In this document: in pieces, positions 25,361 to 34,632 of the stretch
Layout of the letters: every line of letters begins with the position of its first letter
Position numbering within the stretch: position 1 is the first letter of the stretch
NCBI GenBank assembly: GCA_023284085.1
Contig: JAKVHY010000009.1
Location: 62,001 to 126,000 of the forward strand
Length of the DNA stretch: 64,000 nucleotides
Source: Shewanella benthica
Lineage (GTDB): Bacteria > Pseudomonadota > Gammaproteobacteria > Enterobacterales > Shewanellaceae
Direction: 5' to 3'
Made by a program: the position numbers and the translations under genes
The notes under the pieces: model-generated
What the model was told of the DNA's origin: nothing
What the model saw: the letters and a program-made list of their open reading frames with translations, nothing else
Database searches by the model: none

Positions 25361-27844
25361 TTAGACTTTCGTCACCTTGACCGGGCACTTTTTGAAGTCC
25401 GTTTCTTTAGAGAGGGGATCCGTGGCGTCCAACAATAACTTGTTGACCAGCTGGCGTGCGTCGAAGAATGGCATAAATGCCACGCCTCTCGGCGGCTTGT
25501 TGCGGCCCTTAGTCTCTACACGAGTCTTGATTTCACCGCGAGGTGAGGTCACTAGGACTTCATCACCACGCTTAACCCCGCGAGCCTTTGCGTCTTCTGG
25601 ATGAAGGAAGATCTGTGCGTCCGGGTAGGCGCGATGTAGCTCTGGGACGCGAGCCGTCATAGAGCCTGTGTGCCAATGCTCAAGCACACGACCGGTCGAT
25701 AGCCAGAGATCGAATTCTTCGTTTGGCTCTTCTGCAGCAGGCTCATAGGGTAGGGCGAAGATCACCGCCTTACCGTCCGGCTTACCGTAGAAGTTGAAGC
25801 CTTCGCCAGCCTTAACATAGGGATCGCTACCTTCGACAAAGCGGCGTAGGGTTTCTTTACCGTTGACCACAGGCCAACGTAAACCGCGAGTCTCGTGATA
25901 AGTATCGAAATCGGCTAAATCGTGGGCATGACCACGTCCAAACTGGGCGTACTCTTCGAATAAGCCTTTTTGTAAGTAGAAGCCAAATGCCTCAGATTCA
26001 TCATTTAGCTCGGCCTTACAATCTGAAGTGGGGAACTTATTGACTTCACCGTTAGCAAAGAGCACGTCATAGAGTGTCTTATCTGCCAAGTCTGGTTGCT
26101 TAGCGATAAGTTCGCTTGGCCATACCTCAGAGACTTTGAAGCGCTTAGAAAACTCTACTAGCTGCCAAAGATCAGACTTAGCGCCTTCGGGTGGCTTCAC
26201 TTGTTGATGCCACATATGAGTACGACGCTCGGCGTTACCGTAGGCGCCCTCTTTTTCTACCCACATGGCGGTGGGAAGAATAAGGTCGGCGGCCATGGCT
26301 GAGACCGTTGGGTATGGATCTGAAACTACGATGAAGTTTTCCGGGTTACGGAAACCAGGCAAGATCTCTTCATTGATGTTAGCGCCAGCCTGGACGTTAT
26401 TAGTACACATGGTCCAGTAACAGTTCAGCTTGCCATCTTTGAGCATACGACTCTGAAGTACGGCGTGATATCCCGGCTTAGGTGGAATTGTGCCTGCTGG
26501 AACCTGCCAGAGTTTTTCGGTGATGGCTCTGTGCTTAGGATTCTTAACCACCATGTCGGCAGGAAGGCGGTGAGAGAAGGTGCCCACTTCACGGGCGGTA
26601 CCACAAGCCGATGGTTGACCCGTTAGCGAGAACGGACTGTTGCCAGGCGTTGCTATCTTGCCGGTCAGCAGGTGGATGTTGTAGAGCATGTTGTTGGCCC
26701 AGACGCCACGTGTGTGCTGGTTAATCCCCATGGTCCACAGGCTCATCACCTTGATATTTGGATCGGCGTACGCTTTGGCCATCTCTTCTAATTTTTCAGG
26801 CTCGACGCCACTCATCTTAGCGGTGTACTCGAGAGTATAAGTGCTAACGAACTTGGCATATTCATCGAAGCTGATAGGCGTCGATGAGCCCTTACCTGGA
26901 TTCTTGGCTTTTTGCTCGAGTGGGTGCTCGGGACGCAGTCCATAACCAATATCAGTCGTGCCAAGAACAAACCTAGTGTGCTTGCTGACGAACTCTTTAT
27001 TCACCGCATCGTTTTCAATGATGTAGTTAGCTATGTAGTTCAGGATGACCAGATCAGTTTGTGGACGGAACACCATGGCGTTATCGGCTAAGTCGAAGCT
27101 GCGATTCTGAAATGTAGACAGTACATGCACGCGGCTTGTCGGGCTACTCAGACGACGGTCAGACAGACGAGCCCATAGGATTGGGTGCATCTCAGCCATG
27201 TTCGCGCCCCACAACACGAAATGATCGGCAGCCTCTAAATCATCATAACAGCCCATTGGCTCATCGATACCAAAAGTACGCATGAAGCCACCTACGGCCG
27301 ATGCCATACAGTGACGTGCATTAGGATCTAGATTGTTGGTGAGGAAACCTGCCTTGTGTAGTTTTGAGGCGGCGTAGCCTTCCCATATCGTCCACTGGCC
27401 AGAGCCAAACATGCCCACAGCGGTAGGCCCTTTGGTCTTTAACGTGTGCTTCCACTTTTCAGCCATGGTATCTAAGGCGGTATCCCAGCTCACCGGAGTA
27501 AACTCACCTTCTTTGTCATACTTACCATCTGTCATACGCAGCAGCGGCGTGGTTAGACGATCCTTGCCATACATGATCTTCGATAGGAAGTAACCCTTGA
27601 TACAGTTTAGGCCCTTGTTGACTGGGCTTTCTGGGTCACCTTGTGTGGCAACGACTTTGCCATTTTTGGTTCCGACCAAGACGCTACAACCCACACCACA
27701 AAAACGGCATGGTGCTTTATCCCACTTGATATCGTCCTTCTGCTCAGCGGCTTCGACTAACTTCACTGGCAGAGTGACGCCAACGGCTGTTGCAGCGGCA
27801 ACGGCGGCGTTGGCTTTCAGAAACTCGCGACGGCTAATGCTCAT
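25361..27844 (-). CDS. napA: Periplasmic nitrate reductase catalytic subunit NapA
   Basis: NapA reduces nitrate to nitrite in the periplasm with a bis-MGD molybdenum cofactor and one 4Fe-4S cluster. A Tat signal ([10 protein letters not shown]) begins the 827-residue chain. The cluster motif is [14 protein letters not shown], with the fourth Cys in GLNCIKGYF. The Mo-ligand Cys region is [12 protein letters not shown]. The ATG at 27844 has GAGGA 6 bases upstream; the ATG 12 bases earlier contains that site and is rejected. It is the second gene of napDAB. Confidence 0.96.
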   Translation of the reverse strand: MSISRREFLKANAAVAAATAVGVTLPVKLVEAAEQKDDIKWDKAPCRFCGVGCSVLVGTKNGKVVATQGDPESPVNKGLNCIKGYFLSKIMYGKDRLTTPLLRMTDGKYDKEGEFTPVSWDTALDTMAEKWKHTLKTKGPTAVGMFGSGQWTIWEGYAASKLHKAGFLTNNLDPNARHCMASAVGGFMRTFGIDEPMGCYDDLEAADHFVLWGANMAEMHPILWARLSDRRLSSPTSRVHVLSTFQNRSFDLADNAMVFRPQTDLVILNYIANYIIENDAVNKEFVSKHTRFVLGTTDIGYGLRPEHPLEQKAKNPGKGSSTPISFDEYAKFVSTYTLEYTAKMSGVEPEKLEEMAKAYADPNIKVMSLWTMGINQHTRGVWANNMLYNIHLLTGKIATPGNSPFSLTGQPSACGTAREVGTFSHRLPADMVVKNPKHRAITEKLWQVPAGTIPPKPGYHAVLQSRMLKDGKLNCYWTMCTNNVQAGANINEEILPGFRNPENFIVVSDPYPTVSAMAADLILPTAMWVEKEGAYGNAERRTHMWHQQVKPPEGAKSDLWQLVEFSKRFKVSEVWPSELIAKQPDLADKTLYDVLFANGEVNKFPTSDCKAELNDESEAFGFYLQKGLFEEYAQFGRGHAHDLADFDTYHETRGLRWPVVNGKETLRRFVEGSDPYVKAGEGFNFYGKPDGKAVIFALPYEPAAEEPNEEFDLWLSTGRVLEHWHTGSMTARVPELHRAYPDAQIFLHPEDAKARGVKRGDEVLVTSPRGEIKTRVETKGRNKPPRGVAFMPFFDARQLVNKLLLDATDPLSKETDFKKCPVKVTKV

Positions 27845-27907
27845 GGTGTTCCTCATTCTTTTTTCTATTGTTGAATTTGGCGGTAATTTTTAATTAGATT
27901 TAAATTT

Positions 27908-28162
27908 TTATTCGAATTCTACGTTATCGATCTGGTGGTAGATCAGGCTGCTATTAAGCACGCCTTCTATGGCATTGATGGCTTCGACGTTGTCTAGAAT
28001 AGATGTCTGGGTTTCACCCTCTAAGGTGATCACAAACTTGCCTTGCTCGGTAACGGCATGGATATCTGTGCCTGTGAGTGCATTGATTTGGGATTCAACC
28101 TGAGAAATAGCCTTAGGTGCGGCATGTACGACTAGACTGGTAATATGGTATTCCTGACTCAT
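27908..28162 (-). CDS. napD: NapA maturation chaperone NapD
   Basis: NapD binds the NapA Tat signal and holds it until the cofactor is inserted. The 84-residue protein has the ferredoxin-like pattern of the family (ITSLVVHAAPKAI, VTEQGKFVITLEG). The ATG at 28162 is preferred; a TTG at 28180 would add six residues. It is the first gene of the nap operon. Confidence 0.9.
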   Translation of the reverse strand: MSQEYHITSLVVHAAPKAISQVESQINALTGTDIHAVTEQGKFVITLEGETQTSILDNVEAINAIEGVLNSSLIYHQIDNVEFE

Positions 28163-28270
28163 CAGCTCGTTTACCTTCAATCAGAGGAGACAGCTAGCTG
28201 CGGGGACGGGTTTAGGAGAGCTAACTGTCAAAGTATTCTTCGAGTTTAGACCCCAAAATAATTGTGGGTA

Positions 28271-28286
28271 TACCTAACAAGAGGTA
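28271..28286 (-). promoter_or_regulatory. 7-2-7 NarP/NarL-type operator upstream of nap
   Basis: TACCTAA, two bases, AGAGGTA. Against the consensus TACYYMT-N2-AKRRGTA the right heptamer is perfect and the left is 6 of 7. It lies 109 bases upstream of the napD ATG, where nitrate-responsive NarP would be expected to act. Confidence 0.65.
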
Positions 28287-28432
28287 TTGGATCTGTTTAT
28301 AGATCAAGATCATCTTTTTCGATGTGATCTAACTCCCAGTTTAATAAATAGGCATGTTCATGAGCAATTCCTTAATTATTAAAGCTGGACTAACCGAGGT
28401 AATTTAGTAAATTCTCATGAAAACAACAGTTT

Positions 28433-28451
28433 GTTAATGATAATTATTACT
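28433..28451. promoter_or_regulatory. Fur-box-like site with no clear target gene
   Basis: The 19 bases starting GTTAATGATAAT match 15 of 19 positions of the classic Fur consensus. It lies 216 bases before the receiver-domain gene and about 270 bases upstream of napD. A ribosome site (TTTAGGAGCT) followed by a four-codon frame at 28506 is the only start between it and the receiver gene, which suggests a lost gene. Confidence 0.45.
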
Positions 28452-28666
28452 ACTTGGTTGTTGGCGCTTTGGAAGCGCAGGAACATTAATCGGGATTTAG
28501 GAGCTATGAATAAGAACTGAGGAGCGCGCTAGTTTAACTTTGAATAGCAGGCCGAGTGATGTGAGGGATAGAAACTTGCATGGTTCGATAAGCAAGTTCT
28601 AAATCAGCTTCTATACTTGTTGAACCCGCAAGATTAAAGGTCAATTTTACAGGGAGCTGAGTCCTT

Positions 28667-29023
28667 ATGGGGACGAATAAGTGTGTGCTGGTGGTGGATG
28701 ATAGCCGCTTGTCGAGAATCATGATCACTTCTATTGTGCAGGGCTCTTTCCCTGAGTGGACTGTTCATGAAGCCTCCAATGGACAAGAAGCGATTGATGT
28801 TGCCAGATCCAATCAGATTGATTATGTCACCTTAGATCTCAATATGCCTTTAATGAATGGCCTAGAGGCCGCCCCCGAACTGCTGGAACTCAACCCCGAT
28901 GTGAAGATAGCCCTCTTGACTGCCAATATTCAAAGTTCGACTCAAGAGCAAGTAAACAAACTGGGAATAGCATTTATCCCTAAGCCTATCTCAGGTGATA
29001 AAATTTTGGCTTTCTTAGGCTGA
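28667..29023 (+). CDS. Stand-alone receiver-domain response regulator
   Basis: A 118-residue CheY-like receiver. The acidic pair is in VLVVDDSR, the phospho-acceptor Asp in VTLDLNMP, the Thr in ALLTAN and the conserved Lys in FIPKPI. No output domain is fused. GGGAG lies 10 bases before the ATG. No histidine kinase is adjacent. An EAL-domain relic begins 15 bases past its stop, so it may once have belonged to a REC-EAL protein or locus. Confidence 0.9.
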   Translation: MGTNKCVLVVDDSRLSRIMITSIVQGSFPEWTVHEASNGQEAIDVARSNQIDYVTLDLNMPLMNGLEAAPELLELNPDVKIALLTANIQSSTQEQVNKLGIAFIPKPISGDKILAFLG

Positions 29024-29038
29024 TAGTAATAAAAAATA

Positions 29039-29131
29039 GCTCAAATCAAGATGCCTCCTCATCTGTTGGAGTTTGAGATCACCGAGTCAATCTTGCTCGA
29101 AGATCAAGATGCAGTAAGCCTGGCATCCTCA
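29039..29131 (+). pseudogene. Relic of an EAL (c-di-GMP phosphodiesterase) domain
   Basis: In one frame the DNA encodes PPHLLEFEITESILLED, the conserved mid-domain motif of EAL phosphodiesterases, followed by QDAVSL and then unrelated residues. There is no EAL signature, DDFGTGYSSL loop or other part of the domain nearby. This looks like about 30 codons surviving from a decayed gene, squeezed between the receiver gene and the convergent lipoprotein gene. Confidence 0.6.
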
Positions 29132-29168
29132 TTTTTACCGTATGCACAGCTTATAAAACATCAAAGCG

Positions 29169-30305
29169 TTAGTGTTCATATCCTGTCAGTTCCATGTAGC
29201 CTTCCCCTCTATGGCTCCCCGAGACAATGACCGGCCCTTCCCAATAGCTGATACTTAAGGGCACTCTCGCATCGGGATTGAGTGCCTCGATGCGAATATC
29301 AATATTTTCAGAGGGTATCGAAATATTCCACGCAACAGGGTAGGAAACTGAGTCTATTTCATGCCAATTTGCTACTTGTAGCTGGATATCTTTGGAGGCT
29401 ATATTACGGCCGCTGCCATCGGCAAACATTCTGCGGCCGCTATAGAAGCTAGGTTTATCTTGGCCTCTCAGCTGGAACAACATCAAAGTTGACCCTCCTT
29501 CTAATCTAAGGGCAAACCAGTCCCAGCCAGCCTGTGTCTTGTTGAGAAATTGCGAGCTCCACTCTCGGTCTAACCAGGCATCGCCGCTGACCTTATGGTC
29601 TACTCCATCGATAGCCACAGTGCCTGAAACCTGGATAAAAGGTTGGCTGTAGTAATGGGAGGCCACGGAGGCATCGGCACTCTTGATGCTATAGCCTTGC
29701 TCCCCCTGGAGTTGATAGGGCGCACTCGTTTCCAGAGTTAACCGATAGCTAAACTGCCGGGCATCGACCTTAAGTGTGGCTGGGAACAAGTCTGCTCCCG
29801 TGCCAGTCCACTGCCAGTCATCTATTTTTATGGTGAGGGGATCAGTTGAGACATCGGCCAGTCTTGGATGGCGCCTCGACCATCTCTCTTCTGCAAGGTG
29901 TGAGGTTTTAGTGGTGACGGCCGCATGGGTCATAAAAATTTGATTGCTGGCCCAGTCTGAATCGGTGAGCTTAGTGTGTGACTCTGTTTTTTTAGCGGCT
30001 TTTTCAGGCGATTTTTTTGGGGATAAGGCGACACGAAACTGAGTCCATTGCAGCCCCAATTGTTCCCCCTCATCGGTCTCTAAATTCGCTGTGAGGTACC
30101 ACCACTCCTGACGAAAATCATCGTGGGATAGATGATCCTTTGGGAATACTATCGGCGTGCTTTTATCAACTTTAGTATAGCCAGCTGCATTATCGCCTAA
30201 CAGGCTCCCCATAGAAGGAGGCGTTGATGGCTTAGAGCAGGCAGTAAGCGTGGTGATAGTCAGCGCGCAGAGTATTAGCACAAGCAGTATTTGCTTCGAA
30301 ATCAT
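29169..30305 (-). CDS. CrtC/AttH-type lipocalin-like lipoprotein
   Basis: A 378-residue lipoprotein (lipobox LTAC at residues 20-23) of the AttH/CrtC fold, two lipocalin-like barrels. Typical motifs are FRQEWWYLTANLE, IFMTHAAVT, WLDREWSSQFL and GWDWFALRLEGG. These proteins sit beside MacB-like ABC transporters in Att-type operons, as here. It starts at 30305, overlapping the tiny duplicated frame (ATGA). Probably lies in the periplasm, anchored to a membrane, and handles a lipid-like cargo; the cargo is unknown. Confidence 0.85.
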   Translation of the reverse strand: MISKQILLVLILCALTITTLTACSKPSTPPSMGSLLGDNAAGYTKVDKSTPIVFPKDHLSHDDFRQEWWYLTANLETDEGEQLGLQWTQFRVALSPKKSPEKAAKKTESHTKLTDSDWASNQIFMTHAAVTTKTSHLAEERWSRRHPRLADVSTDPLTIKIDDWQWTGTGADLFPATLKVDARQFSYRLTLETSAPYQLQGEQGYSIKSADASVASHYYSQPFIQVSGTVAIDGVDHKVSGDAWLDREWSSQFLNKTQAGWDWFALRLEGGSTLMLFQLRGQDKPSFYSGRRMFADGSGRNIASKDIQLQVANWHEIDSVSYPVAWNISIPSENIDIRIEALNPDARVPLSISYWEGPVIVSGSHRGEGYMELTGYEH

Positions 30306-30410
30306 ATCACTTCCCTCTGCAGGCTGAATATTAGCGGTTGCATGATTAGGGTTGGCTTAGACATCATATAACCTCTCTTTGGAGACTGGATATTAGCGGC
30401 TGTTTGGTTT
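30301..30410 (-). repeat. Imperfect tandem duplication of an ABC-permease gene end and start junction
   Basis: Two copies, about 45 bases each and 62 bases apart (from 30301 and 30363), encode near-identical tails: PLISSLQREVI-stop ends the permease and PLIFSLQREVI-stop ends a tiny frame. In both, the stop TGA overlaps a following ATG. Confidence 0.7.
30302..30367 (-). CDS. 21-codon frame made by the duplicated permease tail
   Basis: ATG at 30367 overlaps the permease stop (ATGA). The frame encodes MMSKPTLIMQPLIF and ends in the duplicated SLQREVI tail. Its own stop overlaps the lipoprotein ATG at 30305. It could carry ribosomes from the permease to the lipoprotein gene by chained coupling. 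Whether the peptide has any function is unknown. Confidence 0.35.
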   Translation of the reverse strand: MMSKPTLIMQPLIFSLQREVI

Positions 30411-32898
30411 GCATATACAGAGGAAAAGCCACGGCCAATAAGCTGGAGACAAGTGCCAGCAAGACCACCTGGCCATAGGCAAACCAATCCCACTCCATGG
30501 CGATACTCCAGCCGAAGGCTTGTAGGGTGATCTTATTGATCAGCAGATAACCTAAAATGGCGCCTGTTGGTAGGGCAACCAGGCAGGTAAACAACACGAT
30601 AATCAACATCTGACCGAAGACGAGAGTAGTCAGCTGACGGCGATTGACCCCCATGGTGTAGAGTCTGGCCATGGGGGCCATTCTCGCTTGGGTCAGCATG
30701 AAGCAGGCGCTAAATAAGCCGATGGCCGCCACGAGCAGGGTCAAGGTATTTAATACCTGAGTGATAGAGAAGGTGCGCTTAAACATGATGATCGCCTGCT
30801 GCTTAATCTTTTCCTGGCTGAATATCATGGCATCGGGTATGGAGAATGCCTGCTGTAGCTCTTGTTTGAATTTGTCTGTGTCTCCAGTAACGTTTATGGC
30901 CAGACTCATCGGAGTATCTGGAAATCCATTGGCTTGCCAAGTTTCGGGGGAGATGATGACCTCGCCGTAGGGATTGCCGTAATCGTAGAACACCCCCCCC
31001 ACGGTAAAGTGATTATCCGGCAGAGCCTGCAAGTCAATGCCGTCCCCTAGCCCGAGATTTAACTTGATGGCGAGAGGCTCGCTGATCAGCACGAGTTTAT
31101 TAGCAAAAAATGCTGGCCACATATTTTCGACCGTCTCTTTAAATACTGTAGTCTCGGCTAAGGACAGCTTATCTCGAGTGACAATGTTGATCGGCAGCTT
31201 GTCTTGTTTACTGCTTAGGTACCACTGTTTATAGAGGGCATCCACCTCCTTGTGCCTTTTCAAAAAGGATTCAACCTCGGCCATCTGACTCGATGCCGGC
31301 CTGATATAGAGCTCGGCGTGCAGTCTGGCATCGAGCCAGTTTTTCAAGGTGCTCTCGAAGCTGCCCACTAAGGTGTTCATGGATATATTGGCTGTCAGTG
31401 CCAGTAACATGGCCATCATGGCCAGTGACAGGGGGGCGATTAGCTCTTTGGTCTCGGCGACCTGATAATGTAATAAACCTTTAGGGGTAACTTTTAGCAG
31501 CTGGTTGACCATAAATGCCAGAGACCAAGGCAGGGCTAAGGGGATGGCGATGACTACAAGGCCAAGTAGGAGCATGGTGTAGCGATAGTCTTGGCTAAAA
31601 GGCAGTAATATCGATGCCACAAATCCGAGTGTGATGGCAATGAATAATAGATATCGATAGATCTTATTGGCACTTTTTTGCTGAGTGAAGTGACCCGAGT
31701 TTCCCGCCAGAGGCTGACGGATTAGCTGAATAAATAATGATGCTGAGGCTGCCAGAGCGGCGAGAAAAGTCAGGCCTATGGCCTGAAACAACCAACTCCA
31801 TTGCCAGTGACCCGGAAATATCTTCGCGCCATAAAGCTGCTCCAGCGTCACCGATACCATAGGTTGCAGCCAGTGACTGAGTTGCAATCCCAGCATAAAA
31901 CCTATGATAGAACCGACTATGACCAAGAGCAGAAGCTCGATGCACAGAGCCAACATCAAGGGGGCCTTGGCTATGCCTTGTTGTTGAAGCTGTGTCAGTA
32001 ACCTCTGTCTCTTGAGTAAGCTATAGCGCACCCCGTTATAGGCGATAAACAGGCCGACCACGAAGGCCAGCAGGCTCATGGCGGTCAGGTTAAGGTGAAA
32101 ACTTTCGGTGAGGGCGGTGAGGCCATCGCCATTATCACTCTCAATTAACATGCCTCGGTTGCCAATAAGCCGCTCTAAATGGCTCTTGTTATTGCTTACG
32201 TCAGAGAAGAGGGCGATATAGCTGAGTTCATTGGGCCGCTTGAGTATGCGCTGGGCCAGAGAGATATCCATTAAAATATCCGAGCCTAAATTGCTGGCAT
32301 CATCTAAGGCTATGACACTTATCTTCACGCCCCCGAGTACGAAGTCACCGTCTTGGGAGATCTGCTCTGCCAATGATTTGCTCGTCAGTACTAGGGGCGC
32401 GCCGGATAAGATATCTCCTATGGGAATATTTACAGAGAACAGCCCGCCGCCAGTTTTAGCTCTGGCTTCACTATTTACTTGAGAAGCGGAGGCTGAAACA
32501 GAGGCTGGGAAAGAGGTGAGGGCGGCCATAAGGTCGCTGCCCTGAATGCGCCAACGTTTGCCATTCGAGTCACTGGCCACGCCTTGCAAGACTGGCAGGC
32601 TATTGCTGAAACCGTCGGCGCGCATATCGAAGTATAGGTTTTCATCCAGACGCTTACTGCCAAGTGGCGGAGTAACAGACCATTTGGCTTGCTGACTTAG
32701 TAGCTCGGTGGCAGAGCTGTAGCTCTGAATGGCGTTTTCATTGGTGGTGCGAACCCCGATCAACAAGGTGACAGCCAGAATAATACCGATACTGATGGCG
32801 CCAGCCTGCAGTGGGGCTTGGCGATAATGGGCGAAGAAGACCTCAAGGCAGAGCCGGGTCATGCGGATGAGTTTGGTATTACTCATGGATCTGGCCAT
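30364..32898 (-). CDS. ABC transporter permease, FtsX/MacB family
   Basis: An 844-residue inner-membrane protein with two FtsX-like permease halves, each with several TM segments and large periplasmic parts. An N-terminal TM (about residues 25-45) precedes a periplasmic domain. TM groups follow near 270-460 (LLAFVVGLFIAYNGVRYSLL) and again at the C-terminus (VLNTLTLLVAAIGLFSACFM). The start overlaps the ATPase gene by 20 bases. Likely a lipoprotein- or lipid-extracting exporter of the Att/Lol/Mac type. Confidence 0.88.
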   Translation of the reverse strand: MARSMSNTKLIRMTRLCLEVFFAHYRQAPLQAGAISIGIILAVTLLIGVRTTNENAIQSYSSATELLSQQAKWSVTPPLGSKRLDENLYFDMRADGFSNSLPVLQGVASDSNGKRWRIQGSDLMAALTSFPASVSASASQVNSEARAKTGGGLFSVNIPIGDILSGAPLVLTSKSLAEQISQDGDFVLGGVKISVIALDDASNLGSDILMDISLAQRILKRPNELSYIALFSDVSNNKSHLERLIGNRGMLIESDNGDGLTALTESFHLNLTAMSLLAFVVGLFIAYNGVRYSLLKRQRLLTQLQQQGIAKAPLMLALCIELLLLVIVGSIIGFMLGLQLSHWLQPMVSVTLEQLYGAKIFPGHWQWSWLFQAIGLTFLAALAASASLFIQLIRQPLAGNSGHFTQQKSANKIYRYLLFIAITLGFVASILLPFSQDYRYTMLLLGLVVIAIPLALPWSLAFMVNQLLKVTPKGLLHYQVAETKELIAPLSLAMMAMLLALTANISMNTLVGSFESTLKNWLDARLHAELYIRPASSQMAEVESFLKRHKEVDALYKQWYLSSKQDKLPINIVTRDKLSLAETTVFKETVENMWPAFFANKLVLISEPLAIKLNLGLGDGIDLQALPDNHFTVGGVFYDYGNPYGEVIISPETWQANGFPDTPMSLAINVTGDTDKFKQELQQAFSIPDAMIFSQEKIKQQAIIMFKRTFSITQVLNTLTLLVAAIGLFSACFMLTQARMAPMARLYTMGVNRRQLTTLVFGQMLIIVLFTCLVALPTGAILGYLLINKITLQAFGWSIAMEWDWFAYGQVVLLALVSSLLAVAFPLYMQTKQPLISSLQREVI

Positions 32899-33547
32899 TA
32901 TCCAGATGCCAACGCCGCTGCATAAACTCGGCGCATTCCATGCTGTGGGTGACCATAATTATGCTGGTGTCTTGCTCTCCTGCCAGTTCACACAAGAGCT
33001 TCATTACCTCTAAGCTGGCGAGCTGATCTAAGTTGCCGGTGGGCTCATCGGCTAACAGGAGTCTGGGTTTATGGGCCAGTGCCCGGGCGATGGCGACTCG
33101 CTGCTGCTGACCACCGGATAAGGCTTCGACATGACGCTTGAGTAATGGCCTCAGACCTAAGCTATCGACCAGATGATCGCACCAAAAGTTCCAATCTAAT
33201 CCATTGAGCCTGAGTGGGAATGCAATGTTATCTTCGACATTAAGCGGGGTCAGCAAATTAAATTGTTGAAAGACCACGCCTAAAGAAACCTGCCTGAAAT
33301 AACTCCAGTGACTGTCGTTCCATGTTGTGGTGTTTTCGCTCAGCAGGCTAAGGGAGCCTGCATCGGGGCGTTCAAATCCGGCGATCAGATTAAGCAAGGT
33401 GCTCTTGCCACTCCCGCTGGCACCTGTGAGCGCAATCGTATCACCTTGGGTGAGCAGCAGGTCGAGTCGGTCGAGGACCTTGTGACCGACTCCTCCATCG
33501 ATAAACTGTTTGCTGATCCCTTGCAGTTGCACTATCTGTTCTGTCAT
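32879..33547 (-). CDS. ABC transporter ATPase, LolD/MacB type
   Basis: A 222-residue ATPase. Walker A is GASGSGKSTLLN, the signature LSGGQQQRVAIARAL and Walker B LLLADEPTGNLD, followed by the MVTHS switch. The ATG at 33547 is chosen because GGAG lies 5 bases upstream; an in-frame start at 33586 adds 13 unlikely residues. First gene of a three-gene operon with the permease and the CrtC-like lipoprotein. Confidence 0.92.
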   Translation of the reverse strand: MTEQIVQLQGISKQFIDGGVGHKVLDRLDLLLTQGDTIALTGASGSGKSTLLNLIAGFERPDAGSLSLLSENTTTWNDSHWSYFRQVSLGVVFQQFNLLTPLNVEDNIAFPLRLNGLDWNFWCDHLVDSLGLRPLLKRHVEALSGGQQQRVAIARALAHKPRLLLADEPTGNLDQLASLEVMKLLCELAGEQDTSIIMVTHSMECAEFMQRRWHLDNGQIHE

Positions 33548-33823
33548 AAGGCTCCATTCGCCAAGGCTAATTCCATTATGGGGCAAAACTATGAGTCAAT
33601 AGTCAGTGAGCATACCGAATCATACATCATTTTCAACCTGGATCCGCTGACCTTTACAGAGCCCAGAGCTGCACTCATCATCTGTCTAGCTTAGAGGTAA
33701 CAGGCTGGATACAAAGTATAATTTGAATTACTGATATTAATCGGTAAGCTGTTTACTGCACAAATATTGAGTTGGTGCCTTAGTTAATTATAATTAGTCG
33801 TATTAAAGGGAGCCCTTGTCCTG

Positions 33824-34582
33824 ATGGATATCAGTTTGACCCATGCAATCTTGTTACTGGTAACCGGATTTTTCGCGGGTATCATCAATACCCTCGCCGG
33901 TGGAGGCTCAAACTTGACGTTGCCAGCATTGATGGTGATGGGTATGCCTGCCGAAGTGGCCAACGCGACCAATAGAGTCGGCGTTTTGATGCAGTCGATA
34001 GTCGCCGTATTTGGCTTTAAGAAACATGGAAAATTAGACTCAGACGACAAGGTGCCCATCCTTATTCCCACCGTTATCGGAGGCTTATTAGGAGCGGTGG
34101 GAGCAGCCTATGCACCTACTGAGTGGATAAAACCTCTGTTGCTGGGCACCATGCTGCTGATGGCACTGGTTATTTTAGTCAAACCTTCCATGATAGCGCC
34201 GGAATACGGCGCATCGGTGAATAAGGTGTCTCAGACACCGAGCTCCTGGTGGTGGCTGGGTGTCGCGGGTTTCTATGGTGGCTTCGTTCAGGCTGGAGTT
34301 GGCTTTGTGCTGCTGGCTGCATTGGCGGGGTCGCTGAGATATGATCTAGTACGTGCCAACGCGCTCAAGATGCTCTGCACCTTAGTCTTTACTTCGGTGG
34401 CCTTAGTGCTGTTTATGATTGAGGGGCTGATCCAATGGCTCCCCGGACTGATACTCGCCTTCGGTACCATGTTTGGGGCTCATTTAGCCGTTAAAATGGC
34501 CATCAAGGCTAGGCCTGAAACGATGAAGTGGTTCTTGTTCGTGATGACGCTGGTGGGTTGTATAGCAGCTTATTTTAGTTAG
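33824..34582 (+). CDS. TauE/SafE (DUF81) family permease
   Basis: A 252-residue membrane protein with about eight TM segments and the two internal repeats of the family: GFFAGIINTLAGGGSNLTLP near the N-terminus and GGFVQAGVGF in the second half. Members export sulfite, sulfoacetate or related organosulfur anions, but the substrate cannot be read here. GGGAG precedes the ATG by 11 bases. It stands alone and is followed by a repeat region. Confidence 0.88.
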   Translation: MDISLTHAILLLVTGFFAGIINTLAGGGSNLTLPALMVMGMPAEVANATNRVGVLMQSIVAVFGFKKHGKLDSDDKVPILIPTVIGGLLGAVGAAYAPTEWIKPLLLGTMLLMALVILVKPSMIAPEYGASVNKVSQTPSSWWWLGVAGFYGGFVQAGVGFVLLAALAGSLRYDLVRANALKMLCTLVFTSVALVLFMIEGLIQWLPGLILAFGTMFGAHLAVKMAIKARPETMKWFLFVMTLVGCIAAYFS

Positions 34583-34632
34583 CAATGAACGCTAACTTTT
34601 TGTTCTTTATTTGACTTGTTACACATTCATTT

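Noticed and set aside
28288..28312. GATCT...AGATC symmetry upstream of nap considered as an FNR/EtrA site
   Set aside because: The spacing is wrong for TTGAT-N4-ATCAA and the half-sites are incomplete.
28534..28728. 64-codon minus-strand frame overlapping the start of the receiver gene
   Set aside because: No ribosome site and no family resemblance; its end overlaps the conserved receiver coding sequence.
33308..33694. 128-codon plus-strand frame opposite the ABC ATPase start
   Set aside because: Antisense to the Walker A region of a clear ATPase; no ribosome site or family pattern.
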